A stretch of DNA of 64,000 nucleotides from Rhodococcoides kyotonense (GCF_900188125.1 NZ_FZOW01000009.1:203330-267329), one strand, 5' to 3'. Counted from the first letter of the stretch, positions 8,308-17,400 are shown. The notes: generated by a model not told the origin, from the letters alone. Numbers and translations: made by a program.

Positions 8308-9153
8308 TTACGGCCGCCTCGGAAACTTCTCGAATTCCGGACGCCGCTTTTCCTTGTACGCCTCACGGCCCTCCTTCGCCTCGTCGGTGGAGTAGAACAA
8401 GAGATTCGCATCGTGGGCCAGCTGCTGAATCCCGGAAAGCCCATCCTCTGCGGCGTTGAAGCTGGCCTTCATCAGGCGAAGCGCGAAGGGCGAGAGTTGC
8501 AGCATCTCGCGGCACCACTGCACTGTCTCAGCCTCGAGATCCGCAAGTGGCACGACAGTGTTGACCAGGCCCATCTCGCGGGCCTCATCAGCGTTGTATT
8601 GACGACACAGGAACCAAATCTCCTTCGCCTTCTTGACCCCCACAAGTTCTGCGAGAAGCCCCGCGCCGAAACCGCCGTCGAACGAACCGACCTTGGGTCC
8701 GACCTGACCGAAGCGTGCATTGTCGGCCGCGATGGACAGATCGCACACCAGGTGCAGAATGTGCCCACCACCGATGGCGTATCCCGCCACCATCGCAACG
8801 ACAGGCTTCGGCAGACGCCTGATCTGAATTTGCAGGTCCGTCACGTGGAAGCGTCCGACGCTCCCCTTCTTACCCGGCTCGGTCAGGTACCCGGTGTCAC
8901 CACGGACGCGTTGGTCACCACCCGAACAGAAGGCATCCGGTCCTTCGCCGGTCAGCACTATGACGCCGATCGACGGGTCCTCACGCGCTTCGACGAGAGC
9001 ATCGGATATCTCCATCAACGTCTGCGGGCGAAACGCATTGCGGACCTCGGGTCTACAGATGGTGACCTTGGCAATTCCGTCACCGCTGTGCTCGTACCGA
9101 ATGTCCTCGTATTCACCGAGGCTCGTCCACTGAACCGATTGTGTTGCCGTCAT
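8308..9153 (-). CDS. MenB-like crotonase (1,4-dihydroxy-2-naphthoyl-CoA synthase family)
   Basis: A 281-residue crotonase with clear MenB-branch signatures: [58 protein letters not shown] and the ending [18 protein letters not shown]. From memory it matches Bacillus-type MenB better than the longer mycobacterial MenB, and no other menaquinone gene is here. A catabolic role as a ring-forming or ring-opening crotonase, alongside the BadI-like protein at the left edge, is therefore more likely than menaquinone synthesis. A terminator separates it from the SDR upstream, so it probably has its own promoter. Confidence 0.85.
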   Translation of the reverse strand: MTATQSVQWTSLGEYEDIRYEHSGDGIAKVTICRPEVRNAFRPQTLMEISDALVEAREDPSIGVIVLTGEGPDAFCSGGDQRVRGDTGYLTEPGKKGSVGRFHVTDLQIQIRRLPKPVVAMVAGYAIGGGHILHLVCDLSIAADNARFGQVGPKVGSFDGGFGAGLLAELVGVKKAKEIWFLCRQYNADEAREMGLVNTVVPLADLEAETVQWCREMLQLSPFALRLMKASFNAAEDGLSGIQQLAHDANLLFYSTDEAKEGREAYKEKRRPEFEKFPRRP

Positions 9154-9200
9154 GGATCACAGCATACCGGCATCCGTGAACGATCGTTATCAGGAGCACG

Positions 9201-9237
9201 AAAATGCCCCTGCCGCAAACGATCACAGCAGGGGCAT
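9201..9237 (-). terminator. intrinsic terminator after the BadH-like gene
   Basis: Inverted repeat ATGCCCCTGC (9204-9213) with GCAGGGGCAT (9228-9237). Read on the minus strand the hairpin is followed by a run of T (9201-9204). It lies just after the stop of the BadH-like gene at 9253 and before the MenB-like gene. Confidence 0.7.
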
Positions 9238-9252
9238 AGCGCAAGGCAAGAA

Positions 9253-10008
9253 TCAGGCCATCGTGAGTCCGCCGCTGACCGACAACGTCTGACCCGTGAT
9301 GTACTCGGCCGCGTCGGAAGCGAAGAACGACACCGCGGCTGCGACATCGCTCGGCTTGGCCAGCCGCTTCATCGGTACAGCACGCGTCATTCCGCCGATC
9401 ACCTTCTCCGAGTCTCCGCCCGACCCCTCGGCGAACTTGCGCAGCGCGGGCGTGTCCGTCGGACCGGGGCACACGGTGTTTGCGGTGACACCCTTCGTCG
9501 CAACCTCACGCGCAAGCGTTTTGGTGAACGCAATGATTCCCCCCTTTGCACCCGAGTAGACGGCCTCGAGAGACGACCCGACACGTCCGGCGTCGGAGCC
9601 TACGTTGACAACGCGTCCGAAGCCCCGCTCGATCATTCCGGGAACGACGGCCTTGGTCACACGCAACGCACCCTTGAAGTTGATTTCCAAGATTCGATCC
9701 CAGAATTCTTCGTTCGTGTCGAGGAACTTCATGAAGTCGTCCCAGCCTGCATTGTTGACCGCGATCTCGATCGGACCCAACTGTGCTTCGACTTCCTTCA
9801 CCGCCGATTCGACCGACGCGGTGTCGGTGACGTCGACGCGAACCGCGAACGCCTGGCCTCCCGCAGCGGCGATCTCGTCGGCGGTGCTCTTGGCGACGTC
9901 CAGGTTGAGGTCCGCGACTGCGACCTTGAACCCGTGGGCTCCGAGCGTTTCGGAAATTCCCTTGCCGATTCCCTGTGCTCCACCGGTAACGAATGCAACT
10001 CTGCTCAT
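9253..10008 (-). CDS. badH: SDR, 2-hydroxycyclohexanecarboxyl-CoA dehydrogenase-like (BadH)
   Basis: A 251-residue short-chain dehydrogenase: VTGGAQGIGKGISE cofactor motif, NNAGWD, catalytic Ser in NVGSDAGRVGSS and YSGAKGG. The segments NNAGWDDFMKFLDT, GSDAGRVGSSLEAVYSG and GQTLSVSGGLTMA closely recall BadH, which oxidises 2-hydroxycyclohexane-1-carboxyl-CoA to the 2-keto thioester with NAD, the step before ring opening by BadI. From the family alone a generic 3-hydroxyacyl-CoA dehydrogenase remains possible. ATG 10008 aligns with the normal SDR start; a longer open frame upstream overlaps the lyase. Next upstream is the HMG-CoA lyase. Confidence 0.85.
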   Translation of the reverse strand: MSRVAFVTGGAQGIGKGISETLGAHGFKVAVADLNLDVAKSTADEIAAAGGQAFAVRVDVTDTASVESAVKEVEAQLGPIEIAVNNAGWDDFMKFLDTNEEFWDRILEINFKGALRVTKAVVPGMIERGFGRVVNVGSDAGRVGSSLEAVYSGAKGGIIAFTKTLAREVATKGVTANTVCPGPTDTPALRKFAEGSGGDSEKVIGGMTRAVPMKRLAKPSDVAAAVSFFASDAAEYITGQTLSVSGGLTMA

Positions 10009-10055
10009 GCTGTGCTCTCTCTTCCTGCGTTGTTCGATGATGTGTGCTGTGCCGC

Positions 10056-10985
10056 TCAGGCGTTGGCGGCCAAAGTGTTCCATGTGATCGGGCCTGCCAC
10101 GATCGAATGACTGGTCAACTTGCGTCCCAGTACGTCCTGGGCGTCGCGCGCGGATTCGATGAGCTTGCCGAGGTCGACACCGGTGTCGATGTCCATCTCG
10201 TGAAACATGCTGATCAGATCCTCGGACGCGATGTTTCCTGTCGAGCCGGCCGGCACCGGGCACCCACCCAACTCGCCGAAGCTCGACTCGAAACTGGCAC
10301 ATCCCGCTTCGAGTGCCGCATATGCATTGGCCAAACCCTGGCCACGCGTGTTGTGGAAGTGTGCCGTGATCTCGACATCCGGCAGACGCTCGATCGCCGC
10401 CGCGAAGAACTTCGCGGAGTACGCAGGATTGCACATTCCCGTCGTGTCACCGAAACCGATCTCGGTGGCGCCGGCTTCGGCGAACCGCTGTGCGAGATCG
10501 AGGACCCTGTCCAACTCGACGTGTCCCTCGTATGGGCATCCGAAAGATGTCGCGATCACCGCAGCACATTTCAAGCCTGCATCGACGATTCGGCCTGCCA
10601 TGCCGTCGTTGTCTGCCATCGTCTGGTCGACCGTCCGATTGACGTTCTTGAAATTGTGGGTCTCCGACGCACTGACGAAGATCGTGACTTCGTGGAACCG
10701 CTCCTTGATCTTCAACGCATTGTCGAGACCGCGCGAGTTCGGAACGAGCACCATCAGTTTCACGTGGTCGGGGACATCGATGCGTTCCAGCACCTCGACA
10801 CCGTCGGCAAGTTGCGGAATGACGTCTGGACGTACGAAGCTCGCTACTTCGATACGCCCAAGCCCGGTCTTGCCCAACGAATCGATCAACCGAACCTTGT
10901 CGTCGGTCGAGATCGTCTCGGGTTCGTTCTGGAAGCCGTCACGTGGACCCACTTCCCGGATCTTCACGCTCTGTGGTCTTGTCAT
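10056..10985 (-). CDS. hydroxymethylglutaryl-CoA lyase
   Basis: A 309-residue HMGL-like TIM-barrel aldolase. The N-terminus has the signature REVGPRDGFQNEPE, with the metal-binding Asp and substrate Arg. The metal-binding HFHNTRGQGLANAYA and the active-site loop FGELGGCPVPAGSTGN with its catalytic Cys are both present. It cleaves HMG-CoA to acetoacetate and acetyl-CoA, or a homologous branched hydroxyacyl-CoA. In catabolic clusters this points to a 3-methyl-branched or isoprenoid-like skeleton. It lies in a leftward run with the CoA transferase and thiolase upstream. Confidence 0.9.
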   Translation of the reverse strand: MTRPQSVKIREVGPRDGFQNEPETISTDDKVRLIDSLGKTGLGRIEVASFVRPDVIPQLADGVEVLERIDVPDHVKLMVLVPNSRGLDNALKIKERFHEVTIFVSASETHNFKNVNRTVDQTMADNDGMAGRIVDAGLKCAAVIATSFGCPYEGHVELDRVLDLAQRFAEAGATEIGFGDTTGMCNPAYSAKFFAAAIERLPDVEITAHFHNTRGQGLANAYAALEAGCASFESSFGELGGCPVPAGSTGNIASEDLISMFHEMDIDTGVDLGKLIESARDAQDVLGRKLTSHSIVAGPITWNTLAANA

Positions 10986-11016
10986 GGTCTCGAAAGTTCC
11001 TCTCCCCTGCCGCCGG

Positions 11017-12255
11017 TCAGGACGTGCAGTCCGGTTCTGTCAGGCTCCGCTCGAGGAGCTCACGATGCTCGGGTGCGGCGACAGCGGTGAGCCGACGCGC
11101 TCGCTCCGCCAATCCCACGCCGCGCAGACTTGCGACTCCGTGCTCGGTCACGACGAAGTCGACGTCCGACCGTCCTGTGGTGACCGATCCGAAATCGAGA
11201 GCCGCCTTGATGGTCGACTCCCCGCGCGATGTCGAACGCAGCGCGATGATCGACCGTCCGCCGGTCAACGACGCCGCCCGGCAGAAGTCCACTTGGCCTC
11301 CGACCGCACCGACGTATTCCTCGCCGCGGGTTTCCGATCCGACCTGACCCGACAGGTCCACTTCGATAGCCGAGTTGATCGCCACCAATGTGGACAGTCG
11401 GGACAGCACTTTCGGGGCGTGGGTGTAGCTCGCAGGCCTGAACTCGATCGGCAGATCCGCCAACCGGTCGTACAGTGCAGAGGTCCCCAGGGCAGCTCCG
11501 GTCACGAGAACACCCGGGTCGATCTCCTTGCGCGCTCCGGTGAGAACACCACTGTCGACCAGCGCAACAATGCCGTCGGAAATTATCCCCGAGTGCAACC
11601 CGAGGTCACGGTGATCCGAGAGTGCTACCAACACCGCTCCTGGAAGTGAACCGACACCGATCTGAATGGTGTCGCCGTCGGAGACGAGGCCCGCAACGTT
11701 CGCTGCGATGGCTGTTTCGACGTCCGCTGGTGTCCGATCGGGCACTTCGGGCAGCGGACGGTCGGTCTCCACGGTGGCAGCGAACTGGCTGATGTGCAGC
11801 TTCATCGCACCGTGCGTCACGGGCATGTGCGTATTGATCTCGGCAATCAGGACCGGGGTGTGCGGTATTGCGTCCTCGACGTAATCGACTCCGACCCCGA
11901 GTGAGCAGTAGCCGTCGGCGTCGGGCCGCGACACCTGAATCATCCCGACGTCGCACGGCAACAGCTTCTGCTCGAACAGACTCGGCAGTGCCGAATAGTG
12001 GCACGGCACAACATCGAGAAGCCCTCGTGCACTGAGCTTCCGCAATTCACCGAGCCCGCCGTAGGACACGACACTCAGCTGGTCGGGAACCGCGTCGGCG
12101 AACGTTCTGTCGAGGGACATTCCGACGAACGCACGCACCGGCCCGATCTCGGGAATCTGGCGCATGAGCGCATGCACCAACGGCGACGGTTCCGCCGTGG
12201 TCTGGCTCCACCACACACCTGAGCCGGCGCCGATGTGCGGCGTCAGATCGATCAT
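11017..12255 (-). CDS. acetyl-CoA hydrolase/4-hydroxybutyrate CoA-transferase family protein
   Basis: A 412-residue protein of the Cat1/Cat2 class: QIGVGSLPGAVLVAL, INSAIEVDLSGQVGSE and the C-terminal VTEHGVASLRG are diagnostic. The family moves CoA between acyl groups or hydrolyses acetyl-CoA through a Glu-CoA thioester. The segment that normally carries that Glu (HTE or HSE, then SDG) reads GLHSGIISDG, with Gly where Glu is expected, so the usual mechanism is in doubt. The ATG at 12255 is two bases after the thiolase stop. It may hand CoA from a product acid to a substrate acid. Confidence 0.85.
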   Translation of the reverse strand: MIDLTPHIGAGSGVWWSQTTAEPSPLVHALMRQIPEIGPVRAFVGMSLDRTFADAVPDQLSVVSYGGLGELRKLSARGLLDVVPCHYSALPSLFEQKLLPCDVGMIQVSRPDADGYCSLGVGVDYVEDAIPHTPVLIAEINTHMPVTHGAMKLHISQFAATVETDRPLPEVPDRTPADVETAIAANVAGLVSDGDTIQIGVGSLPGAVLVALSDHRDLGLHSGIISDGIVALVDSGVLTGARKEIDPGVLVTGAALGTSALYDRLADLPIEFRPASYTHAPKVLSRLSTLVAINSAIEVDLSGQVGSETRGEEYVGAVGGQVDFCRAASLTGGRSIIALRSTSRGESTIKAALDFGSVTTGRSDVDFVVTEHGVASLRGVGLAERARRLTAVAAPEHRELLERSLTEPDCTS

Positions 12256-12257
12256 CG

Positions 12258-13448
12258 TCACACCCGCTGAATCAACGTGGCAGTACCGAGCCCACCACCG
12301 CAGCACATCGTGACTAGCCCGATTTCCGCGTCGCGGCGTTCGAGTTCGGCGACGACAGTGGCGATCAGCCGCGCTCCTGTAGCGCCGACGGGATGGCCCA
12401 TCGCAATGGCACCACCGTTCACGTTCACCCGATCCATGTCCGGCTTAAGCTCACGCTCCCAGGCCAGTACGACCGAAGAGAATGCCTCGTTGATCTCGAC
12501 CAGGTCGATGTCCGCCATCGTCAGTCCGTTGCGCTCGAGCAACTTTCGAGTCGCCGGAATCGGACCGGTGAGCATGATGATCGGGTCTACTCCGACGGTG
12601 GTCTGGTCGATGATACGAGCACGCGCAGTGAGTCCGTGCGTGTCGATGCCTTCGCGCGAGGCAAGCAGAATGCCTGCGCCACCGTCCGAGATCGGCGACG
12701 ACGTACCAGCCGTGATTCGACCGCTGCTCTCCCGAAAGACCGTACGCAGCTTGGCGAGTGCGTCCAGGTCAGTACCGGGGCGGACCGTCTGATCTGTCGT
12801 CCGCATCTCTCCCGCCAGCTCGAACGGAATCATCTCTGATTGCAACCGTCCGGCGTCCGACGCCTCCGACGCCAGCCGGTGCGAACGAACGGCGAACTCG
12901 TCCATCTCCTCGCGCGAGATGTTCCATCGTTCGGCAATGAGTTCGGCGCTCTCGCCTTGGGTGACGAAGTCGTACCGATCCCGCAGTTCCGCCGGCCATG
13001 GATCGCCGTAGAGCTCGGAGATCTTGGCAGGTGAGTTCATGGGGACGTGGCCCATGTGCTCGACGCCGCCTGCGATGACAACATCGTGCGTGCCCGATCC
13101 AACGAGCGCCGCACCCATCTCCACAGCCGTCTGGGCTGATCCGCAGCGGCGGTCGAGGGTGACCGCGGGAACCTCGGCCGGGTATCCGACCTGCAGCCAA
13201 GCGTTTCGGCCTATGTTGCGTGACTGCTCACCGAACGGCGCGGTGCAGCCGATGATCAGGTCCTCCACCACTGACGGGTCGAGACCGCTTCGGCCGATCA
13301 ACGATGTGTACACGGCCCCGAGGATCTCGTTGGGGTGCGTGTCGCGGTACCAGCCGCGCTCGGGATGCGACTTTCCCATCGGCGTCCGCACGGCGTCGAC
13401 GACGAGAACCTCGCGCGAGGATCGGACGAATGGATTCGATATCGCCAT
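12258..13448 (-). CDS. acetyl-CoA acyltransferase (thiolase)
   Basis: A 396-residue thiolase of standard length. The nucleophilic Cys is near residue 102 in LDRRCGSAQTAVEMGAA. NEAFSSVVLAW, GHPVGATGARL (catalytic His) and the second Cys region MCCGGGLGTATLIQRV are present. It cleaves a 3-ketoacyl-CoA to acetyl- or propionyl-CoA. ATG 13448 overlaps the stop of the upstream SDR by one base (TGATG). With the SDR and acyl-CoA dehydrogenases upstream it supplies the last two steps of a beta-oxidation cycle. Confidence 0.93.
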   Translation of the reverse strand: MAISNPFVRSSREVLVVDAVRTPMGKSHPERGWYRDTHPNEILGAVYTSLIGRSGLDPSVVEDLIIGCTAPFGEQSRNIGRNAWLQVGYPAEVPAVTLDRRCGSAQTAVEMGAALVGSGTHDVVIAGGVEHMGHVPMNSPAKISELYGDPWPAELRDRYDFVTQGESAELIAERWNISREEMDEFAVRSHRLASEASDAGRLQSEMIPFELAGEMRTTDQTVRPGTDLDALAKLRTVFRESSGRITAGTSSPISDGGAGILLASREGIDTHGLTARARIIDQTTVGVDPIIMLTGPIPATRKLLERNGLTMADIDLVEINEAFSSVVLAWERELKPDMDRVNVNGGAIAMGHPVGATGARLIATVVAELERRDAEIGLVTMCCGGGLGTATLIQRV

Positions 13449-14197
13449 CAGATGACCGTCCCGCCGTCGACCGGAAGAACCTGGCCGGTGATGTACGAGG
13501 CGCCGTCGGACGCGAAGAAGACGAAGGTTGCCGCAATTTCTTCTGGATACGCCCACCGTCCCAATGGAATTCGAGCGAGTGTCTTCGCGGCGAGCTTTTC
13601 GTTGGAACGAATGTTTTCCGTCATCGGCGTGGCCGCAAGTGGGGCGATGGCGTTCACGGTGATCTGTTTGCGAGCGAGCTCTTTCGCCAGCGACTTGGTC
13701 AGCCCGATGATGCCCGCCTTGGCTGCGCCGTAGTTCGCCTGACCGATGGTGCCGGTCAATCCCGCAGCCGACGTGACGTTGATGATGCGGGCGGTGCCGT
13801 CCTCGGGCAGGAACGGTAGGGCGGCTTGACTGACCACGAAGCTGCCGTTCAGGTGAATGTCCACGATGCGTCTGAAATCATCGACGCTCAAGTTGGGCAC
13901 CATGTTGGGAGCGATCGCACCCGCGTTGTTCACCACGATGTGCAAGGCTCCATCGGTCAACGATGCAGCCTGCTCGGCTGCAGCCTTCGCCTGATCGCCG
14001 TCTCGAACGTCGAGTACCGCGGATTTCGCGATTCCGCCTGCCTCCACGATCGATGCGGCAACCGCCGTTGCGCCGTCTCCATTCACATCGGTGACCAGTA
14101 CTGCCGCGCCTGCTGTGGCGAAAGCGCGCGCGACGGCCGCGCCGATGCCGCTTCCGGCACCGGTGACAAGGGCTGATCTGCCCGTCAGATCGAACAT
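13448..14197 (-). CDS. SDR, FabG-like 3-hydroxyacyl-CoA dehydrogenase
   Basis: A 249-residue classical SDR with TGAGSGIGAAVARAF, NNAGAIAP, NVTSAAG and the catalytic YGAAKAGIIGLTKSLAKEL, ending GQVLPVDGGTVI. Placed between thiolase and acyl-CoA dehydrogenase and overlapping each by one base, it probably oxidises the 3-hydroxyacyl-CoA for the thiolase. All catalytic residues are present. Confidence 0.9.
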   Translation of the reverse strand: MFDLTGRSALVTGAGSGIGAAVARAFATAGAAVLVTDVNGDGATAVAASIVEAGGIAKSAVLDVRDGDQAKAAAEQAASLTDGALHIVVNNAGAIAPNMVPNLSVDDFRRIVDIHLNGSFVVSQAALPFLPEDGTARIINVTSAAGLTGTIGQANYGAAKAGIIGLTKSLAKELARKQITVNAIAPLAATPMTENIRSNEKLAAKTLARIPLGRWAYPEEIAATFVFFASDGASYITGQVLPVDGGTVI

Positions 14198-15363
14198 CAG
14201 TAACTCCTGGGAAGTTCGAGAACGTGCTCACCCAGGTAGTTCAGGATCATTTCCTGGCTGAGTGGTGCGATTCTGGTGAGTCGGGCTTCACGGAAGTAGC
14301 GAGCCACGTGGTACTCCTCCGAGTACCCCATGCCGCCATGTGTCTGCAGTGCGCGGTCGGCAGCTTCGAATCCCGCATCGGCGCACAGGTATTTGGCCAT
14401 GTTCGCCTCGCGGGCACACCGTCGCCCGTTGTCGTACAACCACGTGGCTTTGCGAAGCACCAGCTCGGCTGCGTCGAGGCGTGCGAGAGAGTCGGCGAGA
14501 GGAAATTGAATTCCCTGATTCTTGCCGATCGCCCGTCCGAACACCTCGCGCTCGTTTCCATACCGGACCGCTTTGCGTAGCGCGACACGTCCGATACCCA
14601 ATGCCTCGGCCGCGACCAACATGCGCTCCGGATTGAGACCGTCGAGGATGTACTTGAAGCCTTCTCCTTCTTCGCCGACGCGGTCCTCGACCGGAATTTC
14701 GAGGCCGTCGATGAACAGTTCGTTGGACGTGACCGCATTGCGGCCCATCTTCCGAATGGGGCGAATCTCGACCTTGCTGCGATCGAGGTCGGTGAGGAAG
14801 AGTGTGAGTCCGTCCGTCTTCTTCTTCGCGTCCTCGAATTTCGTCGTCCGAGTCAGAAGAAGAATCTTCTCGGACTCCATCGCTTTGGAAATCCACACCT
14901 TGCGTCCGTTGACGATGTACTTGTCGCCCTCACGCTTGGCGAACGTCGTGATGCGCGTCGTGTCGAGACCGGCTCCCGGTTCGGTGACTCCGAAACAGAC
15001 ATGCATGTCTCCGTTGACGATGCGCGGGAGATTGCGCTGCTTGAGCTCTTCCGAACCGTGGACGATGACCGGGTGCATGCCGAAAATGGACAAGTGCATC
15101 GAGCTCGCACCGTTCATGCCCGCACCGGAGGCCGCAACTTCCTCGAGCAGTATGGAGGCCTCGGTGATGCCCATACCGTGCCCGCCGTACTCCTCGGGAG
15201 TGGTGATACCCAGCCATCCACCGGATGCGAAGGCGTCGTAGAACTCAGTCGGGAATTCGTGCTCCGAGTCCTTGTCCAACCAGTACTCGTCGTCGAACTT
15301 TCCGGCGAGTTCGCGCACGGCGTCTCGGATCGTCGCCTGATCCTCTGTGAGGTCGAAGTCCAC
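14197..15363 (-). CDS. acyl-CoA dehydrogenase
   Basis: A 388-residue acyl-CoA dehydrogenase. VTEPGAGLDTTRI is the flavin signature, KVWISKAMESEKILLLTRT follows, and the catalytic-base segment is APLSQEMILNYL with its Glu. The N-terminus MDFDLTEDQATIRDAVREL is standard. It overlaps the downstream SDR by one base. It lies 70 bases from a smaller dehydrogenase-like gene that lacks an obvious base, so the two might form a heteromer; that is inference. Confidence 0.92.
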   Translation of the reverse strand: MDFDLTEDQATIRDAVRELAGKFDDEYWLDKDSEHEFPTEFYDAFASGGWLGITTPEEYGGHGMGITEASILLEEVAASGAGMNGASSMHLSIFGMHPVIVHGSEELKQRNLPRIVNGDMHVCFGVTEPGAGLDTTRITTFAKREGDKYIVNGRKVWISKAMESEKILLLTRTTKFEDAKKKTDGLTLFLTDLDRSKVEIRPIRKMGRNAVTSNELFIDGLEIPVEDRVGEEGEGFKYILDGLNPERMLVAAEALGIGRVALRKAVRYGNEREVFGRAIGKNQGIQFPLADSLARLDAAELVLRKATWLYDNGRRCAREANMAKYLCADAGFEAADRALQTHGGMGYSEEYHVARYFREARLTRIAPLSQEMILNYLGEHVLELPRSY

Positions 15364-15411
15364 AGCAATCGTCCTGTCTCCATGAAGAATGTTTGGACTT
15401 AACGTACTAAA

Positions 15412-15421
15412 GGACAGACCA
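15412..15421. promoter_or_regulatory. half-conserved FadR-type operator
   Basis: On the minus strand the site reads TTTGGTCTGTCCTTT, a degenerate version of the TGGTCnGACCA palindrome found at other promoters here. It lies about 50 bases upstream of the acyl-CoA dehydrogenase start at 15363, in the 70-base gap to the next gene. Confidence 0.4.
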
Positions 15422-15433
15422 AAAAGTCAACGA

Positions 15434-16510
15434 TCAAGCCGGTGCGAACGGAACGAGTGGCAGCGACCGTGCGATCCTCTCGTTCCACACCGACGGGCTC
15501 CCGAAGAGCGCCTTGTTCAACTTCGTCCGCTTGTACAGGAAATGGAGGTCATGCTCCCAGGTGTACCCAACGGCTCCGTGCATCGTCAGCGCAGAATCCG
15601 CTGCCACAGCGCCGGAAGCAGTCACCTGAGCCTTGGCAGTCGCGGCATGTAAGTCACACTCCGCCATACCCGCATCGATCGATTCGGCCGCGTAGAACAC
15701 AATCGACCGCGCGGCTTCCACGGACACGAGAATCGAGGCCGCTGCATGCTTGACCGCCTGGAACGAGCCGATCGGAACGCCAAACTGCTCTCGGCTCTTG
15801 CTGTATTCGACCGCTAGGTCGAGCATGCGCTCCATTGCGCCGAGCGAATCGGCTGCAATCAGTACGGCAGAGACCAACGACGCGTTGGCCAGCAACACAG
15901 GCGCATCGACGTCGAGTACGTCGGCGGCAACACCGTCGAAACGTATCTTCGCCGCCGACCGAGACCGATCGAGGAGGGTCGTCGCCTCGATCGTTACCCC
16001 ATCGGCTTCGGCGGACACGAGAGCGACCTGAACTCCATCCGGACCGAGCACAGGAACAACCAGATGGCGCGCGCGGTCCCCGCCCAACACGCCCGAAACG
16101 TCGCCGGAGATTTTTCCGTCGGCAACGCGCAGCCGAGGCGCGCTGTCCAGCGGCCTGGTGCTGTCCGCCACGAGCGCCGCGAACTCGCCTTCCTGTAGGA
16201 CTTCGACACCCAGTTCTCCGCCGAGGAATGGTGCCGCGAGCACGGACGCGATCCACGCACCCGAGGGAGCCGATCGACGCGCCAACTCGACTGCGGTCAA
16301 TGCCAATTCGAGCCCGCCACCACCCTGCCCACCGACGTCCTCGGACAGGCCGACCGAGAACCAACCCTCGGCCACGAATCGGTTCTCGAAGTCCCTGGCA
16401 TCCCCGGAGGTGAGCCACGCGCGAACCGACTCGTTCGGGGCGAACTTCTCGACCCACCCTCGGAACGACTCGCGATACATTTCTTGGTCTTGGGAGAGTT
16501 CCCACCGCAT
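15434..16510 (-). CDS. acyl-CoA dehydrogenase-like protein, small form
   Basis: A 358-residue protein with acyl-CoA dehydrogenase fold, starting MRWELSQDQEMYRESFRGW. The middle domain lacks the strong flavin signature. The C-terminal region (AVGYTWEHDLHFLYKRTKL, then FGSPSVWNERIARSL) has no GGTxE-type catalytic Glu. Proteins like this often form the second chain of alpha2beta2 acyl-CoA dehydrogenases in actinobacterial steroid and branched-lipid catabolism; a partnership with the neighbour at 14197 is possible. ATG 16510 is used; 14 further upstream codons are open but unsupported. It is divergent from the GntR gene. Confidence 0.82.
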   Translation of the reverse strand: MRWELSQDQEMYRESFRGWVEKFAPNESVRAWLTSGDARDFENRFVAEGWFSVGLSEDVGGQGGGGLELALTAVELARRSAPSGAWIASVLAAPFLGGELGVEVLQEGEFAALVADSTRPLDSAPRLRVADGKISGDVSGVLGGDRARHLVVPVLGPDGVQVALVSAEADGVTIEATTLLDRSRSAAKIRFDGVAADVLDVDAPVLLANASLVSAVLIAADSLGAMERMLDLAVEYSKSREQFGVPIGSFQAVKHAAASILVSVEAARSIVFYAAESIDAGMAECDLHAATAKAQVTASGAVAADSALTMHGAVGYTWEHDLHFLYKRTKLNKALFGSPSVWNERIARSLPLVPFAPA

Positions 16511-16584
16511 GCGCCTGCTCCTAATTTTCGAGACAGCGATTACTCTGCACATGTCACAGTGCAGGCATGATGTTAATGTTATAT

Positions 16585-16605
16585 TAGGTCTGACCGTTAG
16601 ACCAG
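16585..16605. promoter_or_regulatory. double FadR-type operator in a divergent promoter
   Basis: Two overlapping sites, AGGTCTGACCG (16586-16596) and CGTTAGACCAG (16595-16605), also form an outer palindrome GGTCT...AGACC. They lie 16 bases before the GntR start and about 75 bases before the divergent acyl-CoA dehydrogenase. Autoregulation of the GntR protein and control of the leftward operon are inferred. Confidence 0.6.
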
Positions 16606-16620
16606 CGATGGGGGAATCCT

Positions 16621-17400
16621 ATGACACCAGCCGCTCCTGGAGCTACCAAGAATGGGCGATCCGCCATTCAGCTGTCCCCGATGGAGGTCCCCAAGGCATC
16701 CGACGTCCTGGCGAACGAACTGCGCGAACGCATCTTGAGCGGCGAGTACGAAGAAGGCACTCCCCTTCCGCCTGAGCGTGAGCTGGTTGTTCAGACGAAG
16801 ATGAGCCGCACCACAGTCCGTGAGGCACTGCGAATCCTCGAAGTCCAGGGCCTGGTGCGCATCAAAGCCGGCCGCGCAGGTGGGGCGTTCGTCCAGCGTC
16901 CCGGTGGGGAATCGATGGCCAGCTCGGTCGCGCTGCTCATCCGCGGTCAGCAGATTCGCCTCGCAGCACTACTCGAGACTCGAGAAGCTCTCGAACCGTT
17001 CTGTGCGCGCCTCGCAGCCAAGAACCGGACAACCGAGGACCTGAAGGCACTCGATGCCGCCAACGACGCGATAGTCACGGCCGAAGGTGACCTGGACGCA
17101 TTTCTGAGCGCCAACGTCGACTGGCATGTCGCCGTCGCCCATGCCAGTAAGAACGAATTGCTCATGGGAATGATGACGGCACTCTCGCGAGCCATCTACG
17201 CGGCCACCGAGAACGAGGGATTCGTCGACGAAACAGTTCGGAACACCACCGTGCGCGCCCACAAATCGATCACGCGCGCAATCCGAGACCGTGACCCGGA
17301 TGCGGCCGTTCGCCGAATGACTCGACACGTGCACTCCTACGCGGAAGAGGTTCTGGCGGTGGACGAACGAGTCGACATCACAGTGCCCGGCGAGGACTGA
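16621..17400 (+). CDS. GntR-family regulator, FCD (FadR) subfamily
   Basis: A 259-residue repressor-type protein. The winged helix-turn-helix is at about residues 27-90 (ASDVLANELRERILSGEY, then LPPERELV, then MSRTTVREALRILEVQGLV). A C-terminal FCD helical domain follows, with the metal/ligand His pattern in DWHVAVAHASKN and AHKSITRAIRDRD. FCD proteins bind carboxylates or acyl-CoAs and usually repress catabolic genes. Palindromic TGGTCnGACCA-like sites in its own promoter and at several catabolic promoters make it the leading candidate for a cluster-wide regulator. Confidence 0.92.
   Translation: MTPAAPGATKNGRSAIQLSPMEVPKASDVLANELRERILSGEYEEGTPLPPERELVVQTKMSRTTVREALRILEVQGLVRIKAGRAGGAFVQRPGGESMASSVALLIRGQQIRLAALLETREALEPFCARLAAKNRTTEDLKALDAANDAIVTAEGDLDAFLSANVDWHVAVAHASKNELLMGMMTALSRAIYAATENEGFVDETVRNTTVRAHKSITRAIRDRDPDAAVRRMTRHVHSYAEEVLAVDERVDITVPGED

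Noticed and set aside
8413..10110. A 565-codon plus-strand frame across the MenB-like and BadH-like genes
   Set aside because: Antisense to two well-supported genes, with Arg/His-rich low-complexity composition and no family match.
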